A stretch of 64,000 nt of DNA, from positions 744,001 through 808,000 of the forward strand of contig CP088295.1 in assembly GCA_024666565.1 (NCBI GenBank). Reading direction: 5' to 3'. Source of the DNA: Svornostia abyssi (GTDB lineage Bacteria > Actinomycetota > Thermoleophilia > Solirubrobacterales > Solirubrobacteraceae). The notes under the pieces were generated by a model. That model was not told where the DNA came from, did no database searches, and saw only the letters and a program-made list of their open reading frames with translations. Both the position numbers and the translations under genes were made by a program. Shown piece after piece: positions 44,773 to 57,640 of the stretch (position 1 is its first letter; every line of letters starts with the position of its first letter).

Positions 44773-45489
44773 TCAGGCGGGCCGATCTGCCGCCCGGAGC
44801 GGCCGCTTGCGTGCCATGCCCTCCCGCCGCGGATACCTCGACGGGGTCGGGGCCACCTTGCGCAGCACGTAGAGACTCCGCCGCTCGGCGCCGGCCCAGG
44901 GTGTGACCGGCCGGCGGTCCTCGACCTCCAAGCCCAGCAGCTCAGCCGCGTAACGGGCGTCGGCCTCCTCCTCGGGCTCGGGCTGCCCCTTCCAGGCCAC
45001 GAGGCTGCCACCCAGGGCGAGCAGCGGCGCCGCGTATTCGGCCAGCACACCCAATGGCGCGACGGCGCGCGCGAGGATGACGTCGTGGAGCTCCCGACCG
45101 GCGGGCCACGCCTCCGCCCGAGCGACGACGACATCGACGTTCTGGACCCCCGTGACGTCGACGGCGCGTCGGAGGAACGCGCCCTTGCGCTCCAGGCTGT
45201 CGACCAGCGTGACGTGCGCCGTGGGCAACGCGATCGCGAGCGGGATCCCGGGAACTCCGGCCCCGGCGCCGAGATCCGCGACACGCGTCGCCGCCCGCAC
45301 GACGTCCAGGTCCAGGGCGACAAGCGCGTCGGCGATGTGCTCGTCGACTGCGCGCCGTGGGTCGGTGACCGTCGTCGGAGCAGTCGGGTCTTCCGCGAGG
45401 AGCACGAGGTACGCGTCCAGCGCATCCTCTGCCCCTGCGGGGAGATCGAATCGGGCGACCAGGGTCGCGAGCGCGTCACGAACGCTCAT
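44773..45489 (-). CDS. rsmG: 16S rRNA (guanine-527-N7)-methyltransferase RsmG
   Basis: A 238-residue SAM methyltransferase (GidB). It has VTDPRRAVDEHIADAL, motif I VADLGAGAGVPGIPLAIAL, LVDSLERKGAFLRRA, and ARAVAPLGVLAEYAAPLL. The C-terminus has a basic tail (PRREGMARKRPLRAA). It starts at ATG 45489, overlapping the stop of the LAGLIDADG-like gene as ATGA. It is in the conserved jag-rsmG-parA-parB block. In some bacteria, loss of rsmG gives low-level streptomycin resistance. Confidence 0.94.
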   Translation of the reverse strand: MSVRDALATLVARFDLPAGAEDALDAYLVLLAEDPTAPTTVTDPRRAVDEHIADALVALDLDVVRAATRVADLGAGAGVPGIPLAIALPTAHVTLVDSLERKGAFLRRAVDVTGVQNVDVVVARAEAWPAGRELHDVILARAVAPLGVLAEYAAPLLALGGSLVAWKGQPEPEEEADARYAAELLGLEVEDRRPVTPWAGAERRSLYVLRKVAPTPSRYPRREGMARKRPLRAADRPA

Positions 45490-45827
45490 CGCGGACGCGC
45501 CTTCGAGCGGGCGATGGCCTCGGCGTACCGCGACGTCATGTCGGTCAGGCGCTCATGGGCCGGGGGATCAAGCTCGGGAACGAGCGTCTCCTCAAGGAGC
45601 GGGAGCAGGCCATGGACAAGAGCGTCGCCCCGGGCCATCCACTGGAAGTACGAGCGGCCACCATGGTGGTACGGGCCGTAGAGCCGGCTCCCAGGAACCT
45701 GCTCCGTCACCCAGCGCAGCAACTGCTCGTGCCGGGTGTGCATGCGCAGCGTGACTTGCGGCTGCTTGCCGTCGCCCCCGAAGGAGCCGGCGCTGAGGAG
45801 CAGGCCCGCGAGGAGCCCCCCGGTCAC
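45486..45827 (-). CDS. LAGLIDADG-like domain protein, probably catalytically inactive
   Basis: A 113-residue protein opening with LLAGLLLSAGSFGGDGKQP. This aligns with the LAGLIDADG homing-endonuclease helix (LAGLxDADGSF), but the two acidic residues are replaced by Leu and Ala. The strand TLRMHTRHEQLLRWV and GPYHHGGRSYFQWMARG continue the fold pattern. A domesticated, nuclease-dead DNA-binding protein is inferred, as in WhiA. It starts at GTG 45827 between jag and rsmG, overlapping rsmG as ATGA, so it is part of the conserved origin operon. No intein or intron is visible next to it. Confidence 0.65.
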   Translation of the reverse strand: MTGGLLAGLLLSAGSFGGDGKQPQVTLRMHTRHEQLLRWVTEQVPGSRLYGPYHHGGRSYFQWMARGDALVHGLLPLLEETLVPELDPPAHERLTDMTSRYAEAIARSKARPR

Positions 45828-45850
45828 GTTCGTCGGTCACAGCCCCAGAT

Positions 45851-45879
45851 TGTTTCACCGGGGAGAAAAACGTGAAACG
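45851..45879. promoter_or_regulatory. Split parS-like site
   Basis: TGTTTCAC (45851-45858) and GTGAAACG (45872-45879) are the two halves of the bacterial parS consensus (TGTTTCACGTGAAACA), inverted as expected but separated by 13 bases (CGGGGAGAAAAAC). It lies in the 58-base gap between jag and the LAGLIDADG-like gene, 2 kb from parAB. ParB half-site binding is plausible; whether the spaced site loads ParB is unknown. Confidence 0.45.
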
Positions 45880-45885
45880 TCGTGC

Positions 45886-46350
45886 TCAGCCGGCAGGCGT
45901 CGTCGCCGGGGCGACCACGAGGTGGCGATCGGGCTCGTCGCCCTCGCTGTACGTCTCCACCTCGCTGTTGTCCCGCAGGTACTCGTGGACCAACTTCCGC
46001 TCACTTGCGGTCATCGCGTCCAGTGCCACCGGGCGACCGGACCGCAGCGCGTCGTGCGCCGCGCGGTCGGCCTGCCGTTCCAGGGCGTTCCGGCGCCGCT
46101 CGCGGTACCCCTCGGCGTCGACCACGATGCGGGCCTCGGTATCGCCGGCCTTGTGCCCGACGCGCTGTGCGAGATGCTGCACGGCGTCGATCGTCGATCC
46201 GTGGCGGCCGATGAACAGCCCCAGATCCTCACCGTGCAGTGTCGCGACGATCTCCTCGTCGGTCTCCACGATCTCCACAGGCCCTTCGAGCTCCAGGGTC
46301 TTCGCGACCCGCTCGACCAACTCGCGCACCGCGTCGGCTGCCGCGCTCAT
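45886..46350 (-). CDS. jag: Jag/KhpB-like KH-R3H RNA-binding protein
   Basis: A 154-residue RNA-binding protein. A KH domain contains GEDLGLFIGRHGSTIDAVQHL (GxxG loop as GRHG), and an R3H domain contains ALDAMTASERKLVHEYLRDN. The start at ATG 46350 overlaps the yidC stop as ATGA. It lacks the long Jag_N domain seen in firmicutes, which is usual in actinobacteria. It belongs to the rpmH-rnpA-yidD-yidC-jag block. Relatives bind sRNAs and affect cell elongation. Confidence 0.93.
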   Translation of the reverse strand: MSAAADAVRELVERVAKTLELEGPVEIVETDEEIVATLHGEDLGLFIGRHGSTIDAVQHLAQRVGHKAGDTEARIVVDAEGYRERRRNALERQADRAAHDALRSGRPVALDAMTASERKLVHEYLRDNSEVETYSEGDEPDRHLVVAPATTPAG

Positions 46351-47294
46351 CGACGTCTCCCCGATCGCTTCTTGCGCTTTCGTGGCGATGAGGGCGGTGC
46401 TCCCGCGGGCTTCTTCTCTCCCGAGGACTTCGCCGCCGCGCCGTTCCCGCCCGCGCCCGCCGCCGCGGCGGCGGGTTCCTTCTGCCCACCACGCAACTGA
46501 TCCATGAGCCCGCTGAACGGCCCTTCGCCCGGCTCCGGCGGTTTCGGCGCCCCGTAGATCTTGCGGAGCGACACCTGCTGGCCGACCGTCCAGAGGTTCG
46601 TCGTGATCCAGTAGAGGATCAGGCCCGCCGGGAAGTTGATGATGAACGGGACGAAGATGAAGGGCAGCGCCATGAAGATCATCCGCTGCGTCTTGTCCAC
46701 GGTCGACGGCATGAGGATGCTCGAGAGCAGCTGCGACGTCACGTACAGGACGATCAGCACGATCAGCACCCAGCCCGTCGCCTCGGCCGTGAGGTCGGGG
46801 ATGAACAGGAACGTCTCCGGGTTGCCCGGGGGATTCAGCGATCCACACGTCGTGCTCTTCAGCGCGTCGCTGTTCAGGACCTCGTTGGCGCTGTTGATGA
46901 TCCCCGCAGCCTGCAGCTGGGGTCCGCAGATCTCGATCTTCAGGTCCTGCTGCAGCAGATAGAAGAGCGCCAGGAACACCGGCAGCTGGGCCACCAGCGG
47001 GAGACACGAGGCGAACGGATTCACCTTGTTCTCCTGGTAGAACTTCATCATCTCCTGCTGCTGACGCTGCTTGTCGTTCTTGTACTTCTCCTGCAGCTTC
47101 TTGATCTCCGGAGCGAGTTCGCTCAGCGCCCGCATCGAGCGGTACTGCTTGATCGCGAGCGGCAGCAGCAGCGACCGGATCAAGACGGTCATGCCCACGA
47201 TCGCCCATCCCCAGGACCCGACGATCCCGTAGATGAACACGAGCAGGGGCTCGAAGATGTCAATGAGCGGCTGGAAGATGTTGGCGAGCATCAC
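46347..47294 (-). CDS. yidC: Membrane protein insertase YidC
   Basis: A 315-residue insertase of the Oxa1/YidC family in the short form without the large periplasmic domain. Helices: FEPLLVFIYGIVGSWGWAIVG, the conserved Arg in GMTVLIRSLLLPLAIKQ, a cytoplasmic hairpin (ELAPEIKKLQEKYKNDKQRQQQ), PFASCLPLVAQLPVFLALFY, and two C-terminal helices with FIFVPFIINFPAGLILYW. The C-tail is very basic (SSPRKRKKRSGRRR), suited to ribosome contact. It follows yidD by 3 bases. Confidence 0.96.
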   Translation of the reverse strand: MMLANIFQPLIDIFEPLLVFIYGIVGSWGWAIVGMTVLIRSLLLPLAIKQYRSMRALSELAPEIKKLQEKYKNDKQRQQQEMMKFYQENKVNPFASCLPLVAQLPVFLALFYLLQQDLKIEICGPQLQAAGIINSANEVLNSDALKSTTCGSLNPPGNPETFLFIPDLTAEATGWVLIVLIVLYVTSQLLSSILMPSTVDKTQRMIFMALPFIFVPFIINFPAGLILYWITTNLWTVGQQVSLRKIYGAPKPPEPGEGPFSGLMDQLRGGQKEPAAAAAGAGGNGAAAKSSGEKKPAGAPPSSPRKRKKRSGRRR

Positions 47295-47297
47295 GGT

Positions 47298-47558
47298 CTA
47301 ACTGCGCGCGGTGCGCGGGGGACGGGAGAACACGCGCTGGGCCTCGACGGGGTCATAGCCGCCGTGGCTGAACGGGTTGCAGCGCAGGACACGCCACGTC
47401 GCCAGCACGAGCCCGCGGAGTATGCCGTACCGCTCGATCGCCTGCGCGGCGTAGTGCGAGCACGTCGGCTCGTACTTGCACCGGCGCGGCAGCGCCGGGG
47501 AGATCACCCGCTGGTAGAGCCGGATGGGTGCGACAGCGACGCGACGCGCGAAGCTCAC
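47298..47558 (-). CDS. yidD: Membrane protein insertion efficiency factor YidD
   Basis: An 86-residue member of the YidD/DUF37 family: PIRLYQRVISPALPRRCKYEPTCSHYAAQAIE (quoted in two parts: RLYQRVISPALP and CKYEPTCSHYA), with three conserved Cys including LRCNPFSHGGYDPV. The GTG at 47558 overlaps the rnpA stop as GTGA. The position between rnpA and yidC is conserved in most bacteria. Confidence 0.95.
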   Translation of the reverse strand: MSFARRVAVAPIRLYQRVISPALPRRCKYEPTCSHYAAQAIERYGILRGLVLATWRVLRCNPFSHGGYDPVEAQRVFSRPPRTARS

Positions 47559-47959
47559 GCGTCCGCCGCGGGCAGGCCGGCCTTGTCCAGCAACTCGGCG
47601 ATCGCCGCCTGGACGCCTGCGAGACCGTCGCGATCGCACAGCTCAAGCGCGCCCGGGCGAGCGACGATCACCACGTCGTGGTCAGACGGCACGCGATCGG
47701 CCTGGGTTGCGAACGCCTCACGCAGGAGCCGCTTCACCCGGTTGCGCTCCACCGCGCCCCCGACCTTGCGGGACACCGACAGGCCGAGCCGCGCCGAATC
47801 GGCAGGCTCACGCGCGTCCCGAGGGAACACGTGCAGCACGAGATACCGCCCGCCGTGCGAGCGACCCTGGCGATAGACGCGCTCGAACTCAGCGCTACGC
47901 GAGAGACGCCCGCGCTTGGCGCGACGGGGCGAGGCGAGCTGGTGCGGCAGTTGGTCCAC
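47555..47959 (-). CDS. rnpA: Ribonuclease P protein component
   Basis: A 134-residue basic protein subunit of RNase P, needed for 5' maturation of tRNAs. It shows LSRSAEFERVYRQGRSHGGR, the RNR motif in VGGAVERNRVKRLLREAF, and HDVVIVARPGAL. The GTG start at 47959, 11 bases after the rpmH stop, is chosen since the upstream frame lies within rpmH. It is coupled to yidD by GTGA. Confidence 0.94.
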   Translation of the reverse strand: MDQLPHQLASPRRAKRGRLSRSAEFERVYRQGRSHGGRYLVLHVFPRDAREPADSARLGLSVSRKVGGAVERNRVKRLLREAFATQADRVPSDHDVVIVARPGALELCDRDGLAGVQAAIAELLDKAGLPAADA

Positions 47960-47970
47960 CGCGGCCTGCC

Positions 47971-48105
47971 TCAGACGGTGAGACGCTTGCGGCCCTTGGC
48001 CCGGCGGCGCTTCAAGACGACGCGTCCGGCCTTCGTCTGCATCCGCTGGCGGAATCCGTGCGTGCGAGCGCGCTTGCGCTTCTTGGGCTGGTAGGTGCGC
48101 TTCAT
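47971..48105 (-). CDS. rpmH: 50S ribosomal protein L34
   Basis: A 44-residue ribosomal protein: [19 protein letters not shown] at the start and basic throughout, ending KGRKRLTV. It is the first gene of the rpmH-rnpA-yidD-yidC-jag-rsmG-parAB block, divergent from dnaA. A TACCCT box lies 10 bases before the ATG. Confidence 0.97.
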   Translation of the reverse strand: MKRTYQPKKRKRARTHGFRQRMQTKAGRVVLKRRRAKGRKRLTV

Positions 48106-48115
48106 GGCTTGGCAC

Positions 48116-48121
48116 AGGGTA
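48116..48121 (-). promoter_or_regulatory. -10 element of rpmH
   Basis: TACCCT on the minus strand is 10 bases before the rpmH ATG. The rpmH-dnaA gap (48106-48288) also holds two CCTGTGCA repeats (near 48152 and 48164), the second reading CTGTGCACA, a poor match to DnaA boxes, and a six-T run (48179-48184). Confidence 0.45.
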
Positions 48122-48288
48122 GTCCACTCTGGGGCGCACAAGCCATCCGGCACCTGTGCAGTGACCTGTGCACAGCCTTTTTTCGCTGTGTGCGGGGCCC
48201 TCTCAGAGACCTGTCCCGCAGCCCTCTGACCGCGTGCTAAGTTCGACGACCTCCCGGGCCGTCGAGGCCCTCCATCGCCCCGCCGCAC

Positions 48289-49723
48289 CTGCTCGTTCCG
48301 GAGTCACCCACGCCTGCCCACGATCCCCATCTCGACGCCGCCTGGCGGCGTATTCGCGAGGAGCTCCGCGACGCAGTCGGCGCGCAGGCCTTCGACATCT
48401 GGCTCGCCCCTGTGCAGGCCATCGAGCTGCAGGACACCGTGCTCGTCCTCGAGGCGCCCGACGCGCTGCGGTCCTGGATCGCCGACCGCTTCGACCGCGT
48501 CCTCCAAGCCTGCACCGCTGCGGTCCTCGGGCCGGAGGCGACGGTCGATCTCGTCTCCGCGTCTGCCTCTGCCCCCCGACCCAAACCGCAGCATCCGCCG
48601 ACCCGCCAGCGTCAAGCGATGACGCGTGACGACGACGACGCGCCCCTCGCCGATGCCGACGACCGCTTCAACCCGAAGCTGAACTTCGACCAGTTCGTCA
48701 TCGGCACCTCGAATCAGCTCGCGCACGCGGCCGCGCTCGCGGTCTCCGAACTCCCCGGCCAGGCGTACAACCCGCTCTTTCTGTACGGGCCCCCCGGCGT
48801 CGGCAAGACCCACCTCCTGCACGCGATCGGCAACTACATCCGCTCGTTCGGCGCCCGGCTTGACAGTGCGCTACACCACGACCGAACGCTTCACCGGTGA
48901 CTTCGTCGCCGCGTTACGCACAGGGCGTGTGGATGACTTCAAGGGCCGCTTTCGCCGCGCCGACGTCCTCCTGGTCGACGACGTTCAGTTCCTCGCGAGC
49001 AAGGCCCGGACCGAGGAGGAGTTCTTCCACACCTTCAACGCGCTCCACGACGCCGGGGCGCAGCTCGTCCTCACCTCGGACCGCCTCCCGCGCGACCTCG
49101 AAGCCCTCGAGGACCGCCTGCGCGAGCGCTTCGAAGCCGGCCTCGTCTGCGAGATCGCCCGACCCGACCACGGGATCCGCCTCGCCGTCCTCCGCAAGCG
49201 CGTCCAGCACGACGACATCCAGCTCGCCGACCCGCGAGCGCTCACCGTGCTCGCCGACCGCATCACCGACAACGTCCGCGCGCTCGAAGGCGCCCTCATT
49301 CGCGTCGTCGCCTACCACTCCCTGACCGGCCGTCCCATCGACGTCGCCCTCGCCAACGAAGTCCTCGACGGCCTCTATCCCGAGTCGCGACGCCCGACAC
49401 CCGGTGCCGGCAACCCTGCCGGCGCCGCGCTGACCGTCGAGCACATTCAGGACGTCACCTGCGAGGCCTTCGGCGTCACCCGCGACGACCTCCTCTCCAC
49501 CAGCCGCGCAGCCAGCGTCGCGTGGCCTCGTCAGGTCGCCATGTACCTCGCCCGCGAACACACCACGGAGAGCCTCCCCTCCATCGGACGGTCGTTCGGC
49601 GGACGCAATCACACCACCGTCATGCACGCCTGCAAACGCACATCCGAGCGCATGGCTTCGGACCCCGAGGCCTACGAGACGGTCCGTGCACTGACCGCTC
49701 GCCTGTGCACGGTCCCGTCGTGA
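48289..49723 (+). CDS. dnaA: Chromosomal replication initiator DnaA (frameshifted; start unresolved)
   Basis: Domain I is clear ([15 protein letters not shown], then [13 protein letters not shown]), followed by a short domain II. The AAA+ domain has [17 protein letters not shown] and [13 protein letters not shown], and domain IV has the DnaA signature [18 protein letters not shown]. The frame breaks at CTT GAC (48859-48864): dropping one T of 48860-48861 gives [12 protein letters not shown], the normal sequence. No ATG or GTG is in frame between the TAA at 48238 and domain I, so the coordinate given is a CTG at 48289 and a second indel upstream is possible. Since dnaA is essential, sequence error is the likeliest cause. 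Confidence 0.9.
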
Positions 49724-49806
49724 CCGCCGTTGCTGGCAGACTTGCGCACTCGCGCGCACAGGCCAGATGTGCACCATCCCCCCGCTCGTTGCGGCGCTTT
49801 CGGGGA

Positions 49807-49815
49807 ATGTCCACA
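49807..49815 (+). promoter_or_regulatory. DnaA-box-like site in the dnaA-dnaN gap
   Basis: ATGTCCACA differs in one position from the actinobacterial DnaA box TTGTCCACA. The gap is only about 140 bp and shows no cluster of boxes; TCTCCACAC follows at once as a weaker copy. A full oriC is therefore not evident here, although dnaA-dnaN is the usual place. Confidence 0.35.
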
Positions 49816-49862
49816 TCTCCACACCCCCTACTACTTCTTCCTATTCATTCCAGGAGAGCATC

Positions 49863-50972
49863 GTGAAGCTGCAGACCTCTAGCGCCGACCTGCTCGCTCA
49901 GGTCGGAGCCGCCGCGCGGGTGGCTTCCACCCGCAGTGCGGTCCAGGCGCTCTCAGGGGTGCAGGTCGTGGCCGCCGATGGTCAGGCCGAGCTCCGCGCC
50001 ACCGACATGGAGGTCGGACTCCGCGTCCCGTTGCCCGCCACCGTCGAACGCGACGGTTCCGTCGTCCTGCCGGCACGCCTGCTCCTCGACGTCGCCCGGG
50101 TCCTTCCCGCCAGCGACGTCTCCCTCGAGCTGCGTCCGAGCGAGGGCGATGTCGAGATCGTCTCCGGCAGCGCGCGGTACCACGTGCGCACGCTGCGAGG
50201 AGAGGACTTCCCGCCGTTCCCGGAGGCGGGTGACGGTTCGGTCGTCCGCGTTCCCGCCGACGCGTTCGTCGCAACGGTGCGCAAGGTCGAGCGCTCGGCG
50301 TCGAAGGACGAGACCCGTCCGATCCTCACGGGCATCCTGGTGTCGGCGTCGGGCTCGGACCTGAAGATGGTCGCGACGGATTCGTATCGGCTCTCCGTGA
50401 AGGAGACGAAGCTCGAGTCACCGCTCGACGGCGAGTTCGAGGCGAACGTCCCCGCCCGAGCGCTCGGGGAGCTGGCGCGGCTTGCCGAGGGCGCCGACGA
50501 CGCCGAGCTCACGGTCGCCCGCCAGGAGAACCAGGTGATCTTCAGCGTCGGCGGCGCGGTCCTCGCTTCCCGACTCATCGATGGTCAGTTCCCGAACTAC
50601 AACCAGCTGCTGCCCGACGGCTACGAGCACGACCTCATCGTCGACAGCGAAGAGGTTCGCGCCGTCGTCCGCCGCATGAGCCTCATGGCGCAGAAGAACG
50701 CGCCGCTGCGGCTGCGGTTCAGCGAAGGGGAGCTGACGGTGTCCGCACAGACCCCGGACGTCGGCGAGGCGTCGGAATCGCTGCCCGTGCCGTTTGCCGG
50801 CGAAGCGTTCGAGATCGGGTTCAACCCGGAGTTCCTGCGGGACGGCCTCGAGAGCGTGGACTCAGAGCAGGCGAAGCTCCGGCTCATCAGCCCGCTGCGC
50901 CCGGGGCTCATCGAGGCCGCCGATGACAGCGGGTTCCTGTACCTGATCATGCCGATCAGGCTCAACGTGTAG
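49863..50972 (+). CDS. dnaN: DNA polymerase III sliding clamp (beta subunit)
   Basis: A 369-residue protein of three similar domains forming half of the clamp ring. It shows AARVASTRSAVQALSGVQV, FPPFPE, RPILTGILV, MVATDSYRLSV, LIDGQFPNYNQLLP, and the C-terminal YLIMPIRL that ends the family. The GTG at 49863 has an AGGAG (49853-49857) 5 bases upstream. It sits between dnaA and recF as in most bacteria. Confidence 0.96.
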   Translation: MKLQTSSADLLAQVGAAARVASTRSAVQALSGVQVVAADGQAELRATDMEVGLRVPLPATVERDGSVVLPARLLLDVARVLPASDVSLELRPSEGDVEIVSGSARYHVRTLRGEDFPPFPEAGDGSVVRVPADAFVATVRKVERSASKDETRPILTGILVSASGSDLKMVATDSYRLSVKETKLESPLDGEFEANVPARALGELARLAEGADDAELTVARQENQVIFSVGGAVLASRLIDGQFPNYNQLLPDGYEHDLIVDSEEVRAVVRRMSLMAQKNAPLRLRFSEGELTVSAQTPDVGEASESLPVPFAGEAFEIGFNPEFLRDGLESVDSEQAKLRLISPLRPGLIEAADDSGFLYLIMPIRLNV

Positions 50973-50976
50973 GGCG

Positions 50977-52410
50977 ATGCGGGTCCGGCGGCTTCGCGCC
51001 CGCGAATTCCGCACCTACGCGCGGCTGGACGTCGCACTCGGTACGGGTCTCACGGTGGTTCACGGTCGCAACGGGGCCGGCAAGACGAACCTGCTGGAGG
51101 CGCTCTACTTCGGATGCACCGGTCGATCGTGCCGGACGTCGAACGAGCGCGAGGTCGTCCGCTTCGGCGCGCAGGCCACGCACGTCGATCTTGATCTGTG
51201 CGACGCGGACGGCGTGGAGCACACGCTGTCCGTGGGTTTCGAGCCGGGCGAGCCGAAGCGGCTGAAGGCCGACGGCGCCGAGGTCGAGCGGCTCCTCGAC
51301 GTGCCGGCCCGGCCGCTCGTCTCGGTGTTTCTGCCCGATCGCCTCGAGTTGGTGAAGGGGCCGCCGTCGCTGCGACGAGCGCACCTGGACCAGGTCATCG
51401 CCGCGGCGTGGCCGGCGCGGGCGCAGACCCGCCGCGCATACGGGCAGGCTGTCGCGCAACGCAACGCGCTCCTCGCCCGCATCCGCACCGGGCGGGCATC
51501 CCGCGCGTCGTTGCCGGCCTGGGACGCGGAGGTCGCGCGGCACGGCGTGAGCCTGCGTGACCACCGAGCAGAAGCGTGCGCGCTGCTCGCAGACCCGTAC
51601 GCGCAGGCCGCGGAGGACCTGGGGCTGTCGGGCACGTCGGTGTTGCGGTACCGCCCGCGCACCGACGCGCCGGACGCCGCGGCACTTGCAGCCGAGCTCG
51701 CAGAGCGGGTGGACGGCGACCTGGATCGTGGCTTCACCGGCCACGGCCCGCACCGCGACGAGATCGTGCTCCAGCGCGACGGCCGCGAGTTGCGGGCCTA
51801 CGGGTCGCAGGGCGAGCAGCGGATGGGGCTGCTGGCGCTGCTGCTCGCCGAGCGCGAGGCCCTGGCTGAGGCGCGCGGCGCGCTGCCGCTGCTCCTGCTC
51901 GATGACGTCATGAGCGAGCTCGATCCCGTGCGCCGGGCGAAGCTCGCTCTGCGCCTGGACGGGCCGGGCCAGAGCGTCATCACGACCACGGATCTCGCAC
52001 ACGTGCCGGGCGCCGACGCGGGCTCGGTCTGCCGTATCGCCGTGCGCGATGGCGCGGCGCTCGTCGAGCCGGGCGGCGGAGGCGGCATGAGGTTCCGTCG
52101 AGTTCCACGCCCACTGGGGACGGCAGTCGAGGCGCTGACCGCCGAGCTCGCGCCGCTGACCGGTCTGGCCAGTGTGCAGCGAGCGTGGCCGGACGCCGTC
52201 GGGCCGGCGATCGCCGCCCAGGCCGAGCCGGTCGCCGAGCAGGGCGGCGAGGTGACCGTTCGGTGCCGATCGGCCGTCTGGGCGCAGGAGGTCGAACTCA
52301 TGGGCCCGGCCCTGGTCGCGGCGCTCAACGCATCGATCGGGACCGAACGGGTGCGGTCCCTGCGGTGCACTGCAGGCGCGGGGCGTCCGGGGGACCGTCG
52401 CAACCGTTGA
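50977..52410 (+). CDS. recF: RecF fused in frame to a DUF721 domain
   Basis: Residues 1-365 are RecF, an SMC-like ATPase that helps load RecA at gaps: MRVRRLRAREFRTYARLDV, Walker A HGRNGAGKTNLLEAL, signature YGSQGEQRMGLLALLLAE, and Walker B PLLLLDDVMSELD. After a Gly run (GGGGG) a Met begins a 113-residue DUF721 domain (FRRVPRPLGTAVEALTAEL; WPDAVGPAIAAQAEPV; SAVWAQEVELM). DUF721 is normally the next separate gene, starting with ATG overlapping the recF TGA. Here the ATGA at 52087 is read in a frame that misses the TGA, so the fusion may be genuine or due to a one-base error. Confidence 0.88.
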   Translation: MRVRRLRAREFRTYARLDVALGTGLTVVHGRNGAGKTNLLEALYFGCTGRSCRTSNEREVVRFGAQATHVDLDLCDADGVEHTLSVGFEPGEPKRLKADGAEVERLLDVPARPLVSVFLPDRLELVKGPPSLRRAHLDQVIAAAWPARAQTRRAYGQAVAQRNALLARIRTGRASRASLPAWDAEVARHGVSLRDHRAEACALLADPYAQAAEDLGLSGTSVLRYRPRTDAPDAAALAAELAERVDGDLDRGFTGHGPHRDEIVLQRDGRELRAYGSQGEQRMGLLALLLAEREALAEARGALPLLLLDDVMSELDPVRRAKLALRLDGPGQSVITTTDLAHVPGADAGSVCRIAVRDGAALVEPGGGGGMRFRRVPRPLGTAVEALTAELAPLTGLASVQRAWPDAVGPAIAAQAEPVAEQGGEVTVRCRSAVWAQEVELMGPALVAALNASIGTERVRSLRCTAGAGRPGDRRNR

Positions 52411-52484
52411 AAGTCTGCGCTGTTTTCCCGCAGTTGCGGGAGATTCCGGGGTTGTGCACAGGCAGTTACGACAACCTCGACTGG

Positions 52485-52551
52485 TAGACTGACACCTCAA
52501 TCGACGGACGCGCCCCGGACGTCAGTGGACACCGTCCACAGCCCGGGGCGC
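52485..52551 (+). promoter_or_regulatory. gyrB promoter and structured 5' leader
   Basis: TAGACT (52485-52490) is a good -10. Downstream, a two-tier hairpin spans 52510-52551: GCGCCCCGG pairs with CCGGGGCGC as a 9-bp outer stem, and GTGGAC pairs with GTCCAC inside. It ends 11 bases before the GGAGG of gyrB. A DnaA-box-like TTGTGCACA lies upstream at 52452-52460. The hairpin could end recF transcription or regulate gyrB. Confidence 0.5.
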
Positions 52552-52571
52552 TCGTGTGTTTCGGAGGAACA

Positions 52572-54998
<2,427 letters not shown>

Positions 54999-55019
54999 GA
55001 AAGAGGAGGCCCAGGCACC

Positions 55020-57590
<2,571 letters not shown>

Positions 57591-57599
57591 CGGGCGCGC

Positions 57600-57640
57600 G
57601 CCGGGACGGGTCGAGACCGTCCCGGCAGTTCGCTATTTTT
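57600..57640 (+). terminator. Rho-independent terminator of gyrA
   Basis: GCCGGGACGG (57600-57609) pairs perfectly with CCGTCCCGGC (57617-57626) with a 7-base loop. The sequence continues AGTTCGC then TATTTTT. The stem starts 9 bases after the gyrA stop. It is the clearest classical terminator in the window. Confidence 0.8.

Noticed and set aside
48106..52571. Chromosome origin with a DnaA-box cluster
   Set aside because: Only isolated near-matches (CTGTGCACA near 48170, ATGTCCACA 49807, TTGTGCACA 52452, CCGTCCACA 52532) are present. The gene order suggests oriC is close, but no cluster can be shown.
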